64,000 nucleotides of DNA from Streptomyces sp. NBC_01750 (GTDB taxonomy: Bacteria > Actinomycetota > Actinomycetes > Streptomycetales > Streptomycetaceae). The position numbers and the translations under genes are program-made. Below, one piece after another: positions 1-8,270 of this stretch. The stretch lies in assembly GCF_035918095.1 (NCBI RefSeq), contig NZ_CP109137.1:4776001-4840000 (forward strand), written 5' to 3'. How positions within the stretch are numbered: the stretch's first letter is position 1; every line of letters begins with the position of its first letter. The notes under the pieces are model-generated. The model worked only from the letters and a program-made list of their open reading frames with translations. It had not been told where the DNA came from and did no database searches.

Positions 1-450
1 CTCGTTGGGGACGGTCCCCCTGACGTCGAGTCAGGGGGACCGTCCCCGTCCCCAATCCCCGTCCCCGTCCCCGTGTTGCCGCACGAGACGGTCCCCAAGA
101 TGCCAGGGCGGGTTGCGGGACCGGTCCTCGCAGTCGGGGACCGCTGCGGGGACCGGCCTCATAGCGCCCTGAGCAGGGGTTTCCCAGAGTGAACCGGTCC
201 CGTCCCGCCACTGTCCATGCCGGTCCCCGACGGCACTGTTGTAGCGGTCCCCGGCCTCGTCCTTCTCGGTCCCGGTGGACGCTCTTGCGGTGCTCCGCGC
301 GGGACGGTCCCCGTCTCGATCCTGGTCTCGGGGAACGTCCGGGACCGAGGCCCGGTCCCCGATCTCGTTGGGCTCGGTCCCCGGTCCGGCGTGGTGCTCG
401 TCGGCACGGTCCCCGTTCGCCGCGTACGACCGGCCGGGGACCGACGGATG
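1..450. repeat. Array of GGGGACCG / CGGTCCCC octamers
   Basis: About fifteen copies or near copies of CGGTCCCC or its complement occur in both orientations, spaced roughly 15-60 bp apart. No known protein family is recognisable in any frame; the reverse frames merely show Gly-Asp-Arg repeats forced by the octamer. The density is far above chance even for a GC-rich genome. Clustered short octamers next to an integrase tail recall the clt loci bound by Streptomyces TraB translocases, but this is inference from arrangement only. Confidence 0.6.
7..47. terminator. Perfect inverted repeat, 17-bp arms
   Basis: Positions 7-23 and 31-47 are perfect complements separated by a 7-nt loop. Each arm contains the octamer of the surrounding array. 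It could act as a strong hairpin terminator or as a paired protein-binding site; there is no clear T-run on either strand. Confidence 0.55.
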
Positions 451-598
451 GCTGACCGGGGCGGTGCCACGTCGCTGCACGACGCCCCGAGTCCCCGATG
501 AGGCTCGCGCGGTTCAGATCAGGCGGGAGCGCGGGCCGACAATGCGAGGTGGAGGTGGTGGAGGAGGAGGTGGGAGGACGCGCGGGCCGGTCAGGCGG

Positions 599-739
599 CG
601 GGCGCGGGAGCGGGCCCAGCTGATCTACCAGCACTCGACAGCGAAGCATCAGCGCAGGCTCGCCCAGGGCATCGACGCCGAGGTGCGTCAGCAGCTGCGG
701 GAGCCAGGCGCCGGGCATCGGCGAGCCGAAGAAGCGTGA
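599..739 (+). pseudogene. Tyrosine recombinase (integrase) C-terminal fragment
   Basis: The last 46 codons of this frame read like the tail of actinobacterial phage-type integrases: RA.LIYQHST, where the Tyr is the expected catalytic nucleophile of the R-H-R-Y family, followed by a charged helix ending shortly before the stop. The upstream part of the frame is low-complexity Gly/Arg sequence and octamer repeats, so the catalytic Arg/His boxes are absent. It is most likely the remnant of an excised or decayed integrative element. An inverted repeat (739-746 with 804-811) follows the stop. Confidence 0.55.
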
Positions 740-973
740 CAACGCATTGGCCGTACGGCTCCCGGTCGGAAACGTCGTCGGTCGGCGGCCGTACGGCCGC
801 CGCTGCGTTGTGACAGCCTCTGCAGCACCGTGCGCCCCTCGTGCCCCCTTGAGGGTTGGCCTCGGATCATGCCGGTGGACCTTCTCGAATGTGACGCGCA
901 GCGGCTTGAAGCGAGGCGCGCTCTCGTCGGCTTGAATGCTTGTATCAAGCTGTCCAGGTCAACGGGGGGTACT

Positions 974-1738
974 TCACCCGGTGGGGACGACGACCACGGG
1001 ACAGTGCGAGTGGTGCAGGAGGGCGTGTGCGACCGGCCCCAGGTGTCCGCCGTGCCGGCTGCCCGGCCGGTGCGATCCGATGACCACGACGGCGGCATCC
1101 CGGGTGGCCTCCACCAGGGCTTGCGCCGGGGTGGTGCGGACCGTCCGGCTCTCGAACTCCGTCCTGGGGTGGCGCTCGTGTCCCGGGCTCGTCGCCGGTA
1201 CCAACGAGGGCAGTTCGGGACTCGTGTGCCGGTGCGTCCAGGAATCCAGGACACGCAGGCGCGCGCCGCGCCGCTCCGCCTCCTTGATGGCGTAGAGGGC
1301 CGCGTCTGCGCTGATGTCGCTCTCCAGGCCGAGCAGCACCTCGCGGGGGTCGTCGTGCGGACGTTCCCCGCGTACGACCAGCAGCGGACCGTGCGCCTGC
1401 GCGGCGAGCCGTGAACTCACCGCTCCGCACGCCCAACCGGCCAGTCCACCGAGTCCCCGCGTGCCCACGACCGTGAGAACCGCGTCCGTGCTCTCGCGGA
1501 CCAGCGCCCGCACGACGCCGCCCTCCTCGGCCCTGGTCTCCACGGGCACGGCGGGGTGCCGTTCACGCACGCGCGAGGCGGCGGACGCGAGAACCGGGCC
1601 GGCCTCATCGCGGTCGGGCACGGCGTACACCACGCGCAGCGCGATGCCGCGCCGTGCCGCTTCCTCCGCGGCCTGGTCCAACGCCCGTACAGAGACCAGT
1701 GAGCCGTCCACTCCGACGACCACGTGTTGGAGAGTCAT
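974..1738 (-). CDS. Universal stress protein, two Usp domains
   Basis: 254-aa cytoplasmic protein with two tandem UspA folds. The first begins with the classic VVVGVDGS strand-loop and the second ends with HCPVVVVPTG. In the first domain the ATP-binding loop G-2X-G-9X-G-(S/T) reads GTRG...GA, so the terminal Ser/Thr is replaced by Ala. The second loop is degenerate. I chose the ATG at 1738 because it starts the fold directly and has a purine-rich GAAGGGA upstream; the frame is open further but without homology. Such two-domain Usps are characteristic of OsdR/DevR-type dormancy clusters. An 11-bp-arm inverted repeat (1923-1933 with 1945-1955) lies upstream. Confidence 0.9.
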   Translation of the reverse strand: MTLQHVVVGVDGSLVSVRALDQAAEEAARRGIALRVVYAVPDRDEAGPVLASAASRVRERHPAVPVETRAEEGGVVRALVRESTDAVLTVVGTRGLGGLAGWACGAVSSRLAAQAHGPLLVVRGERPHDDPREVLLGLESDISADAALYAIKEAERRGARLRVLDSWTHRHTSPELPSLVPATSPGHERHPRTEFESRTVRTTPAQALVEATRDAAVVVIGSHRPGSRHGGHLGPVAHALLHHSHCPVVVVPTG

Positions 1739-1922
1739 GGGCCTGCTTCCCTTCTGCACGCTCAGGGGTGTGCCCAGGGCGTGTGCCTGAGGCAGGAGGC
1801 GCCGAAAACAGGTCCGTGACGGACCAGGGGCGCCGCCCGACGATCCGGGCCGGAGTGCCTCCACCGACGATGCTCGTCGTCCGCCGGCCCGAGGGACAGG
1901 AGTCATGAGGACCCGTCAGAAC

Positions 1923-1955
1923 GCCGAACGGCCCCTTGGGACAAGGCCGTTCGGC
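1923..1955. promoter_or_regulatory. Inverted repeat upstream of Usp gene
   Basis: GCCGAACGGCC (1923-1933) pairs perfectly with GGCCGTTCGGC (1945-1955); the loop contains CTTGGGACAAGG. It may be a terminator-like hairpin or a regulator site for the Usp gene starting at 1738. Its role is not determinable from sequence. Confidence 0.4.
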
Positions 1956-2148
1956 TTGCGACGTGGGGAAAGGGCGGGATCTCAGCTGCCAATACGAGTC
2001 AGACACCCCGCTCGCGCCGGGTTCGACCCCGCACATTCAGCTTGACCTGCGTTCGAGGGGGACCGCTTGAGCCGAGCGGGCCACCTTCCCGACCGGGCGG
2101 GGTTTGTTGGGTACGGCAGGTACTCGGGCCCACCGGGCCCCACCGCCA

Positions 2149-2163
2149 GGGACCGTTCGGCCC
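2149..2163 (+). promoter_or_regulatory. DevR/OsdR-like box upstream of STAS gene
   Basis: GGGACCGTTCGGCCC lies about 40 bp before the STAS start at 2200. It resembles the imperfect GGGAC...GGCCC/GTCCC palindromes bound by DevR/DosR-family regulators. A similar element occurs upstream of the Usp gene at 6232-7137. Functional assignment is inference. Confidence 0.4.
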
Positions 2164-2199
2164 TTCCGCACGGACTTCCACTGCGGCTTTGATCTCACC

Positions 2200-2628
2200 A
2201 TGTCCGAAAACCAGATGACGTCCGCACCGTCTCGCACGGTACGCGCCATCGACGGGGCGACCCTCGTGACGTTGAGCGGCGAGATCGACCTCGTGGCGGC
2301 GATCCCGCTGGCGTCCCGCCTCGACGCCCTGTCCTCGGGCCGGCACCCCGATCTGGTGCTCGACCTGCGTCCCGTGTCCTTCATCGACTGCGCCGGGCTT
2401 GGTGTCCTGTGCCGGACCCGGAACCGGGTCCGGGCGCGGCACGGCCGGCTGCGGCTGGTCACCGACAGCGGCAGCTTTCTGCGGGTCCTGCGGGTCACCG
2501 GCCTGGGCGGAGTGTTCGAGATACACCCCCACCTGCCGTCTCCCAGGGGCAAACGGCCCCACCCCCTGCCGGGAACCGGTCCCGAGCGGTCCTTCAGCAA
2601 CGCCTCTTCGGCCCATATGACCGCGTGA
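2200..2628 (+). CDS. STAS-domain anti-sigma factor antagonist
   Basis: 142-aa protein with a STAS fold: an LVTLSGEIDL strand, then LVLDLRPVSFIDCAGLGVL, which is the conserved D-x-S/C-G-L loop around the phosphorylatable residue. Here the residue normally Ser is Cys (FIDCAGLG), so regulation by phosphorylation by an RsbW-like kinase may be lost or different. The ATG at 2200 is preferred over an upstream in-frame ATG (2104) because the latter would place the box at 2149 inside the gene. The Shine-Dalgarno is weak. It probably binds an anti-sigma factor ATPase. Confidence 0.8.
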   Translation: MSENQMTSAPSRTVRAIDGATLVTLSGEIDLVAAIPLASRLDALSSGRHPDLVLDLRPVSFIDCAGLGVLCRTRNRVRARHGRLRLVTDSGSFLRVLRVTGLGGVFEIHPHLPSPRGKRPHPLPGTGPERSFSNASSAHMTA

Positions 2629-2785
2629 CCGGGCTGGGGTGTCGTGGTCTGGCAGGACAGCCACGGCGCCCTGACCGCCGCACCGCCGAGTCGTGGTCTC
2701 CCGGCACCACGGGGCGGATGCACACGGTGGTGCCGTCCGCGAGCAGGGCGTGAACCGGGGGCTGGTTGAGCACGTCGTCCGTCAT
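2594..2785 (-). pseudogene. N-terminal fragment of GNAT acyltransferase-type protein
   Basis: A good ribosome site (GGAGGAG) precedes ATG 2785, and the first 33 codons (VHALLADGTTV.IRPV.PGDHD) match the start of the GNAT/Pat-like acetyltransferase module found in Streptomyces, often fused to an acyl-CoA synthetase. Homology stops abruptly and the frame ends after 63 codons, overlapping the 3' end of the STAS gene. The rest of the gene is missing, so it is a truncated remnant. Confidence 0.6.
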
Positions 2786-2912
2786 CGGGGGGCTCCTCCA
2801 TGTCCCTCTCGGCACTTCGGGCATGCAGCGGATCGGCGAGGGGGCCCATGGGCTGTCCGGGATGGACCGGGGGCCGGTCGGCCCAATCTTTCCGCCGGTC
2901 GCCCGTGACATG

Positions 2913-2950
2913 CGAAGGGGACCGGTGGCCGACGGCACCGGTCCCCTTCG
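2913..2950 (-). terminator. Hairpin downstream of gap
   Basis: CGAAGGGGACCGGTG (2913-2927) and CACCGGTCCCCTTCG (2936-2950) form a perfect 15-bp stem with an 8-nt loop, 7 bp beyond the gap stop codon. It is a likely intrinsic terminator for the leftward gap transcript. It contains the GGGGACCG octamer seen at the start of the window. Confidence 0.7.
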
Positions 2951-2957
2951 GGACGTG

Positions 2958-3971
2958 TCAGTCGTCCGCCACCAGCGCCGTGAGGTCGAGGAGCCGGTTG
3001 GTGTAGCCCCACTCGTTGTCGTACCAGCCGAAGACCTTGACGAGCGTGCCGTTGGCCTGGGTGAGGGCCGGGTCGAAGATGCAGGAGGCGGGGTCGCCGA
3101 TGACGTCACGGGAGACGATGGGCGCCTTCGACACCCGGAGGATGCCGTTGAGCGATCCCTCGGCGGCCACGGTGAACGCCTCGTTGACCTCGTCCGCGCT
3201 CGCCTCACGGTTGAGGACCACGGCGAGGTCGGTGAGCGAGCCGTCCTCGACGGGGACACGGACGGCGATGCCGTCCAGCGCCCCTGCCAGCTCCGGTATC
3301 ACGAGGCCGACCGCGCGGGCGGCTCCGGTGCTGGTCGGGATGATGCTCCTCGCGGCCGAGCGGGCGCGGCGCAGGTCCTTGTGCGGGCCGTCGAGCAGGG
3401 ACTGGTCGTTGGTGTAGGCGTGGATGGTGGTCATCATGCCGCGCTCGACACCGAAGGCGTCGTGGAGCACCTTCATCATCGGTGCGACGCAGTTGGTGGT
3501 GCAGGAGGCGGCGGAGATGATCCGGTCGCGGTGGCGGTCGTACGTGTCGTCGTTGACGCCCAGGACGATGGTGGCGTCCACGCCCTTGCCCGGCGCCGAC
3601 AGCAGCACGGTGTGGGCTCCGGCCTTGAGGTGCAGGGCCGCGGAGTCGCGGTCGCGGAACCGGCCGGTGGACTCGACGACGACGCCGGCACCGTAGTCGG
3701 ACCAGCGCAGGGCCGCCGGGTCGCGTTCGGCGGTGACTGCGATGCGTCGTCCGTCGACGGTGATGGAGCTGTCGTCGTGCTGGACGTCGCGGCCGATGCG
3801 GCCGAACGTCGAGTCGTACTCCAGCAGGTGGGCCACAGTGGCGGGTGAGGCGATGTCGTTGATCGCGACCACCTCGACGTCCTGGGTGCCCGCCTGCGCG
3901 CGGTCGAGGGCCGCGCGCAGGTAGGTGCGCCCTATACGGCCGAAGCCGTTGATGCCTACGCGTACGGTCAT
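2958..3971 (-). CDS. gap: Type I glyceraldehyde-3-phosphate dehydrogenase
   Basis: 337-aa NAD-dependent glycolytic enzyme that converts glyceraldehyde-3-phosphate to 1,3-bisphosphoglycerate. The N-terminal Rossmann motif GINGFGRIGR is at residues 6-15, the catalytic SCTTNC with the nucleophilic Cys is near residue 155, and the C-terminal WYDNEWGY signature is intact. The ATG at 3971 has an AGGAG site upstream; the longer frame upstream encodes phosphoketolase residues instead. It is a second-type gap of the kind linked to stress or dormancy clusters rather than the gap-pgk-tpi operon. A fragment of phosphoketolase lies immediately upstream, suggesting an ancestral phosphoketolase-gap unit. 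Confidence 0.95.
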   Translation of the reverse strand: MTVRVGINGFGRIGRTYLRAALDRAQAGTQDVEVVAINDIASPATVAHLLEYDSTFGRIGRDVQHDDSSITVDGRRIAVTAERDPAALRWSDYGAGVVVESTGRFRDRDSAALHLKAGAHTVLLSAPGKGVDATIVLGVNDDTYDRHRDRIISAASCTTNCVAPMMKVLHDAFGVERGMMTTIHAYTNDQSLLDGPHKDLRRARSAARSIIPTSTGAARAVGLVIPELAGALDGIAVRVPVEDGSLTDLAVVLNREASADEVNEAFTVAAEGSLNGILRVSKAPIVSRDVIGDPASCIFDPALTQANGTLVKVFGWYDNEWGYTNRLLDLTALVADD

Positions 3972-4010
3972 GACGGTGAACTCCTCTTGGTGAGTGGTCG
4001 GTTCAGGCGC

Positions 4011-4299
4011 TCCAGGCCAGTCCGCGACCTCGGGCGGATCGGTGCCGTGATCCGTGCCGGCCCACTCCCACATCCCGGCGCCGCGCGCGGTGGGCGCGGG
4101 CCTGGTCCATGGACAGCCGGTCGAAGCAGGGCTGTTTGCCGGACACGATCACGTCGACGTGGTCCCGCCTGCGCAGGACATGGTCGGCGACGGACAGGCG
4201 GGTGTCGGTGTCCGGCGGCAAGCGGGCGCGAGCGGCCTCAGGGCTCTTGTCGAGAACCTGGTCGACGAAGCCGGGGTCCTGGTGCGGGAAGCCGCCGCG
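4011..4299 (-). pseudogene. xfp: Phosphoketolase C-terminal-region fragment, frameshifted
   Basis: Reading leftward from 4290, the frame gives FPHQDPGFVDQVLDKSPEAA and then ADHVLRRRDHVDVIVSGKQP, matching the SHQDPGFIDHV and NVIVAGKQP blocks of D-xylulose-5-phosphate/fructose-6-phosphate phosphoketolase. The match then jumps by one frame to MWEWAGTDHGTDPPEVADW, the GVWEWAGTD block. At least one frameshift and truncation at both ends are visible. The fragment lies between gap and a Usp gene, where functional xfp genes are often found in related clusters. Confidence 0.75.
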
Positions 4300-4308
4300 C
4301 CCCGGCGC

Positions 4309-5181
4309 TCACCCTCGCTCGGGCACGATGACGACCGGGCAGGCGGAGTGGTGCAGCACGCCGTGGGTCACCCGGCCCAGCTGGAGCCCGTGGTGCCCGG
4401 GGCGGCGCCTGGCTCCGATGATCAGGAGGTCGGCGTTCCGTGAGGCGTTCACGAGCACGGTCCGGGTGTGGCCTTCGACCGCGCGGCGGTGTGACTCGAC
4501 GCCGGCGGGGGCGTCCTGGAGCGCCGTTTCCAGGGTCTCCACCGCCTGCTGCTCGTGCAGCCGGGCGGGTTCTCCGGTGAGCAGTGGATGGTCGGTGCTC
4601 TCGTGTGCGGGCCACCGCCAGGCCCGTACGGCGTCAAGCGGAACCCCGCGTCGCCGCGCCTCCTCGAAGGCGAAGCGCACGGCCGCCGAGCCCGCCGGTT
4701 TCTCTCCGACGCCCACGACGACGCGGCCGTGCGTTGCGGTCCGGGCCTGGTTGTCGTGGTTGCCGCGTATCACGATCATCGGGCACTGCGCGTGCCCGGC
4801 CACGGTGAGGCTCACGGAGCCCAGCAGCGCCTCGGCGAGGCCGCTGCGGCCACGGCTGCCTGTCACCAGCAGCGTGGCGCTGCGGCTCTCCCGCACCAGC
4901 GCGTACTCGGGTTCCTCGGGCAGCACGTCGGTGGAGACCTTCACGTCGGGCTGACGCCGGCGAGCGCGCCGGGCGGCGGTCTCCACGATGTCCTCGGCCA
5001 GCACCTGCTCGGACGGCTTGCCGACGTCCTCGGCGAGCGAGGTGCCCTCGTACCGTTCCCACAGCGACGCGTACACCACCCGCAGCGGCAGCCCGTGCAG
5101 TACGGCCTCGTCGGCCGCCCAGTCGACGGCCCGCAGGCTGGGCTCGGAGCCGTCGACTCCGACGACGATCGGTAGGTTCAT
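4309..5181 (-). CDS. Universal stress protein, two Usp domains
   Basis: 290-aa two-domain UspA-family protein. Domain 1 starts MNLPIVVGVDGSEPS and has a complete ATP-binding loop, GSRGRSGLAEALLGS. Domain 2 begins near residue 150 (GRVVVGVGEKP) and has a degenerate loop (GARRRPGHHGLQLGR). The start at 5181 lies 5 bp after the alcohol dehydrogenase stop, so the two genes are co-transcribed. Usp proteins of this class bind ATP and accumulate in hypoxia or growth arrest. The gene is intact, unlike many neighbours. Confidence 0.92.
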   Translation of the reverse strand: MNLPIVVGVDGSEPSLRAVDWAADEAVLHGLPLRVVYASLWERYEGTSLAEDVGKPSEQVLAEDIVETAARRARRRQPDVKVSTDVLPEEPEYALVRESRSATLLVTGSRGRSGLAEALLGSVSLTVAGHAQCPMIVIRGNHDNQARTATHGRVVVGVGEKPAGSAAVRFAFEEARRRGVPLDAVRAWRWPAHESTDHPLLTGEPARLHEQQAVETLETALQDAPAGVESHRRAVEGHTRTVLVNASRNADLLIIGARRRPGHHGLQLGRVTHGVLHHSACPVVIVPERG

Positions 5182-5186
5182 CGTCC

Positions 5187-6209
5187 TCACCTTCCCGTAC
5201 CGAGGTCGAAGACGATCCGGGCCCTGACCTCGCCGCGCAGCACCTCGTCGATGGACTCGTTGACGGCGGCCAGCGGCCGGGTCTCGCAGATGACCTTGGT
5301 GCGGCCGGCCGCGTGCAGTTGGAAGACCTCGGCGAGGTCCTGCCGGGTGCCGACGATCGAGCCGATCACCGAGGTGCCGTTCAGCACGGTGTCGAAGATC
5401 GGGACCTGGATCGTGCCGTGCGCGGGCAGCGCCACCATGACGAGCTTCCCGCCGCGCCGCAGGCCCGAGTTGACGGCTGTGACCGCAGCCTCGTTCACGG
5501 CCAGCGCGATCGCGGCATGCGCTCCTCCGTGCTGCTTGAGGACCTGGCCGACGTCGTCCTTGCGGGCGTCGATGACGAGGTCCGCGCCGAGTTCGGCTGC
5601 CAGTTCGAGTTTCTCGTCGGTGACGTCGATCGCGGCGACGGTCGCCCCGGCGATCTTCGCGTACTGCACCGCCAGGTGGCCGAGCCCGCCGATCCCGGAG
5701 ATCGCGACGAGCTGCGCGGGCCGCACACCGGCGACCTTGAGCGCCTTGTACGTGGTCACCCCGGCGCAGGCCAGCGGGGCGGCGTCCACGGCGTTCACAC
5801 CATCGGGCACCGGCTGGGCGAAGTCCGCCCAGGCCAGCATCTTCTCGGCGTGCCCGCCGTCGCAGCCGTAGCCGGTGTTGATCTGCTGCTCGCACAGCGT
5901 CTCCCAACCGGACAGGCAGTGCTCGCACCGGCCGCAGGCCCAACCGAGCCATGGCACGGCCACCCGCTGCCCGACGGACAGGCGGGTGACGCCGTCGCCG
6001 AGCTTCTCGACGAGTCCGACGCCTTCGTGGCCGGGGACGAAGGGCGGGGTCGGCTTGAGCGGCCAGTCGCCGTGGGCGGCGTGGATGTCGGTGTGGCACA
6101 GCCCGGACGCCTCGACGCGCACGCGGACCTGGCCGGGGCCGGGCTCGGGGTCGGGGCGGTCCTCGATGACCAGGGGTTCGCCGAAGGCTCGGACAACCGC
6201 TGCCTTCAT
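5187..6209 (-). CDS. adhP: Zinc-dependent alcohol dehydrogenase (AdhP type)
   Basis: 340-aa medium-chain dehydrogenase/reductase. Catalytic zinc ligands are visible in ASGLCHTD and the GHEGVG motif, the structural zinc site is C-x2-C-x2-C-x7-C (CGRCEHCLSGWETLC), and the NAD-binding GIGGLG motif is near residue 177. It should reversibly oxidise alcohols to aldehydes, probably disposing of reducing power as ethanol under low oxygen. It is the middle gene of a leftward Usp-adh-Usp series; the spacer to the downstream Usp is 5 bp and to the upstream Usp is 22 bp. Confidence 0.94.
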   Translation of the reverse strand: MKAAVVRAFGEPLVIEDRPDPEPGPGQVRVRVEASGLCHTDIHAAHGDWPLKPTPPFVPGHEGVGLVEKLGDGVTRLSVGQRVAVPWLGWACGRCEHCLSGWETLCEQQINTGYGCDGGHAEKMLAWADFAQPVPDGVNAVDAAPLACAGVTTYKALKVAGVRPAQLVAISGIGGLGHLAVQYAKIAGATVAAIDVTDEKLELAAELGADLVIDARKDDVGQVLKQHGGAHAAIALAVNEAAVTAVNSGLRRGGKLVMVALPAHGTIQVPIFDTVLNGTSVIGSIVGTRQDLAEVFQLHAAGRTKVICETRPLAAVNESIDEVLRGEVRARIVFDLGTGR

Positions 6210-6231
6210 GATTGCTGCTCCTCGGGATGGG

Positions 6232-7137
6232 TCAGCCGTGGGAGACGACGGCGACGGGGGCGGTGGAGTGGTGCAGGACGGCGTGGGTGACGGAGCCGAT
6301 GTGGGCGCCGAGCGGGCTGCGGCGGCGACGACGGCCGACGACGACCAGGGAAGCCCCGTGGGAGGCGTCGACGAGGTGGTTGCCGGGGCTGCCGTAGGGG
6401 CACTCCTCGGTGACCTCGGTCGCCGGGAACTTCTCGGTCCATGGGCGCAGCACCTCGGTGAGGGCGGTGGATTCGCGTACCGCCAGGGCCCCGTGCAGTT
6501 CGAGGTCGACGGACAGGCCGTGGGCGTAATAGGCGGGCGGGTTCCAGCCGTGCACGACGCGCAGGGAGGTGCCGCGGCGGGCGGCAGCGGCGAACGCGAA
6601 GCCGATCAGTCCGTCGTCGGGGTGCTCGATGTCGAGGCCGAGGACGACGGGCCGGAACGGAGTCGCCGCGGACGGAATGCCGACCGGGTCCATCTCGTGT
6701 TCGTCGGCGGCCTGTTCCCCGGCGCGGACGAACACGACCGGCCGGTCGGCATGTGCCACGACGGACAGCCCGACCGAGCCGACCATGAACCCGCCGATCC
6801 CGCCCAGTGCGCGGGAGCCGAGAACGAGCAGCTCCGCGTCCTTCATGGCGCCCACCAGTACGTCGGCGGGCTGGCCGGACAGCTGTTCGCCGGTCACGTC
6901 GAGGCCGGGATGGCGCAGCCGGATCCCTTCGCTCGTCTCGCGGGGAATCCTCTCGGTCCAGTACCGCTGCGTCTCGGCGCCGAGCAGCGGTGCCTCCGCC
7001 ATGGCCGGCGGCACCGGCTCCCAGACCTGGACCAGCTTCAGTGGCAGGCCGAGCAGCTGTGCCTCGCGCGCGGCCCACTCGGCCGCCGCACGGCTCTCAA
7101 CTGAACCGTGGAGGCCGACGGTGACGGTGCGGGTCAT
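6232..7137 (-). CDS. Universal stress protein, two Usp domains
   Basis: 301-aa Usp-family protein. Domain 1 begins MTRTVTVGLHGS and has loop GSRALGGIGGFMVGS, where the second Gly of the ATP motif is Ala. Domain 2 (VVLGLDIE...) ends APVAVVSHG and has an Arg-rich degenerate loop. The ATG at 7137 is preceded by GAGAGGTGGG. It heads the operon Usp-adh-Usp, and its promoter region contains a 20-bp tandem repeat with a DevR-like core. The longer open frame upstream is not conserved. Confidence 0.9.
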   Translation of the reverse strand: MTRTVTVGLHGSVESRAAAEWAAREAQLLGLPLKLVQVWEPVPPAMAEAPLLGAETQRYWTERIPRETSEGIRLRHPGLDVTGEQLSGQPADVLVGAMKDAELLVLGSRALGGIGGFMVGSVGLSVVAHADRPVVFVRAGEQAADEHEMDPVGIPSAATPFRPVVLGLDIEHPDDGLIGFAFAAAARRGTSLRVVHGWNPPAYYAHGLSVDLELHGALAVRESTALTEVLRPWTEKFPATEVTEECPYGSPGNHLVDASHGASLVVVGRRRRRSPLGAHIGSVTHAVLHHSTAPVAVVSHG

Positions 7138-7194
7138 GATGCCCACCTCTCGGATCGGGGGTCTTGATGAGAGCCTCGTCCTCGGACGAGTCGC

Positions 7195-7240
7195 CTGGCA
7201 GGGACCGAAGGGCCCTGGCAGGGACCGAAGGGCCCTGGCA
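7195..7240. repeat. Tandem 20-bp repeat with DevR-like core
   Basis: CTGGCAGGGACCGAAGGGCC occurs twice head to tail (7195-7214, 7215-7234) and starts a third time. Each copy with its following bases contains the imperfect palindrome GGGACCGAAGGGCCC. It lies 58-103 bp upstream of the Usp start at 7137, a typical activator position for OsdR/DevR-class regulators. Confidence 0.6.
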
Positions 7241-7289
7241 CGTGTTCGGCGCGGCGGGCCCACCGACGAGCCCGCCGCCCCTCCCGCGA

Positions 7290-7436
7290 TCACCGCAGCC
7301 GGCGGCTGCGGCGGACCAGCGGGAGCTTCACCCAGAGCCTGGCGAGGCCGAGGGAGTCGCCGGCGGAGACGTCGGCCGGCGCTATCAGGGCGACGGCGTA
7401 GATGAGGTGATGGTCGACGAACGGGTTCGTCGACAT
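7290..7436 (-). pseudogene. DoxX-family C-terminal fragment
   Basis: The 48-codon frame starts MSTNPFVDHHLIYAVALIA and ends LPLVRRSRRLR. It aligns by eye with the C-terminal part of the intact DoxX protein of this window (20888-21511), which has SSNPLVDYHVLYAAILIALA and ends MAIVRDNRWLS. The four upstream membrane segments are absent. It is a remnant of a paralogous thiosulphate:quinone oxidoreductase-like membrane gene. Confidence 0.6.
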
Positions 7437-7523
7437 GCGCTACGCCACCCTGGCCGCCACCGGCGGCCACCCTCGCTGTCACGCTCGGACTGCCTGCTGC
7501 GCTTGCTGTGCCCGGTGCCGCGC

Positions 7524-8270
7524 TCAGTAGGCCGGCAGGCCATGCGCCCGGAACTGTTCACGGACACGTTCGACCAGTTCGGAAGTGGGGACGGGAGTGT
7601 CGCGCAGCGAGAACGGAACGCCGAGGGCCTCGTACTTGGCGGCGCCCAGCTTGTGGAACGGCAGGACGTCCACGCGGTCGACCGAGCCGAGACCCGCGAC
7701 GAAGTCGGCCAGACCCGCCACGGACTCCGCATCATCCGTCCAGCCCGGCACCAGGACATATCTGATCCACATCCGGACGCCGAGCCGGTCGAGACGGGTG
7801 GCGAAGTTCAGGGTGGGCGCGAGTTCGCCGCCCGTCAGGTGGCGGTAGGCCGTGATGTCGAAGGACTTGATGTCCAGGAGCACCAGGTCGGTGTCGGCGA
7901 GGAGTTCGTCGGAGGCGCGGGCGCCGAGGAAACCCGAGGTGTCGAGGGCGGTGTGCAGTCCCGCCTCCTTGCAGCGGCGCAGGACCTCGCCGGTGAAGGC
8001 GGACTGCAGCAGCGGCTCGCCTCCCGTGAGGGTCACTCCGCCGCCGGCTGTGGTGATGAAGGCGCGGTACTTCTCGATCTCCGCCATCACCTCGTCGACA
8101 GTGGCCTCCCGCCCGTCCCGCATGTGCCAGGTGTCGGGGTTGGCGCAGTACAGGCACCGCAGCGGACACCCGGAGACGAAGAGGACGAACCGGGTCCCGG
8201 GGCCGTCCACGCCGGTGGACAGGTCCCAGGAGTGGATCCGGCCGGTCGTCACAGCGCGGACGGTGCTCAC
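7524..8270 (-). CDS. pflA: Pyruvate formate-lyase activating enzyme
   Basis: 248-aa radical-SAM enzyme. The 4Fe-4S/SAM motif C-x3-C-x2-C appears as [15 protein letters not shown] at about residues 34-48, followed by the GGEP motif ([10 protein letters not shown]). It should install the glycyl radical on pyruvate formate-lyase under anaerobic conditions. It begins with GTG at 8270, overlapping the pfl stop by GTGA, so translation is coupled. The enzyme appears complete, but its partner gene has lost its 5' part, so its natural substrate may be absent from this locus. Confidence 0.92.
   Translation of the reverse strand: MSTVRAVTTGRIHSWDLSTGVDGPGTRFVLFVSGCPLRCLYCANPDTWHMRDGREATVDEVMAEIEKYRAFITTAGGGVTLTGGEPLLQSAFTGEVLRRCKEAGLHTALDTSGFLGARASDELLADTDLVLLDIKSFDITAYRHLTGGELAPTLNFATRLDRLGVRMWIRYVLVPGWTDDAESVAGLADFVAGLGSVDRVDVLPFHKLGAAKYEALGVPFSLRDTPVPTSELVERVREQFRAHGLPAY

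Noticed and set aside
1..450. CRISPR array
   Set aside because: The repeat is only 8 bp, in both orientations and irregularly spaced, with no spacer-repeat periodicity or cas genes.
31..480. 149-codon minus-strand protein with Gly-Asp-Arg repeats
   Set aside because: The repeats follow directly from translating the DNA octamer; other frames are equally repetitive and no ribosome site is evident.
530..600. Poly-glycine-encoding stretch as a structural protein
   Set aside because: It is a short GGAGGT-rich run upstream of the integrase remnant; low complexity without a start or family match.
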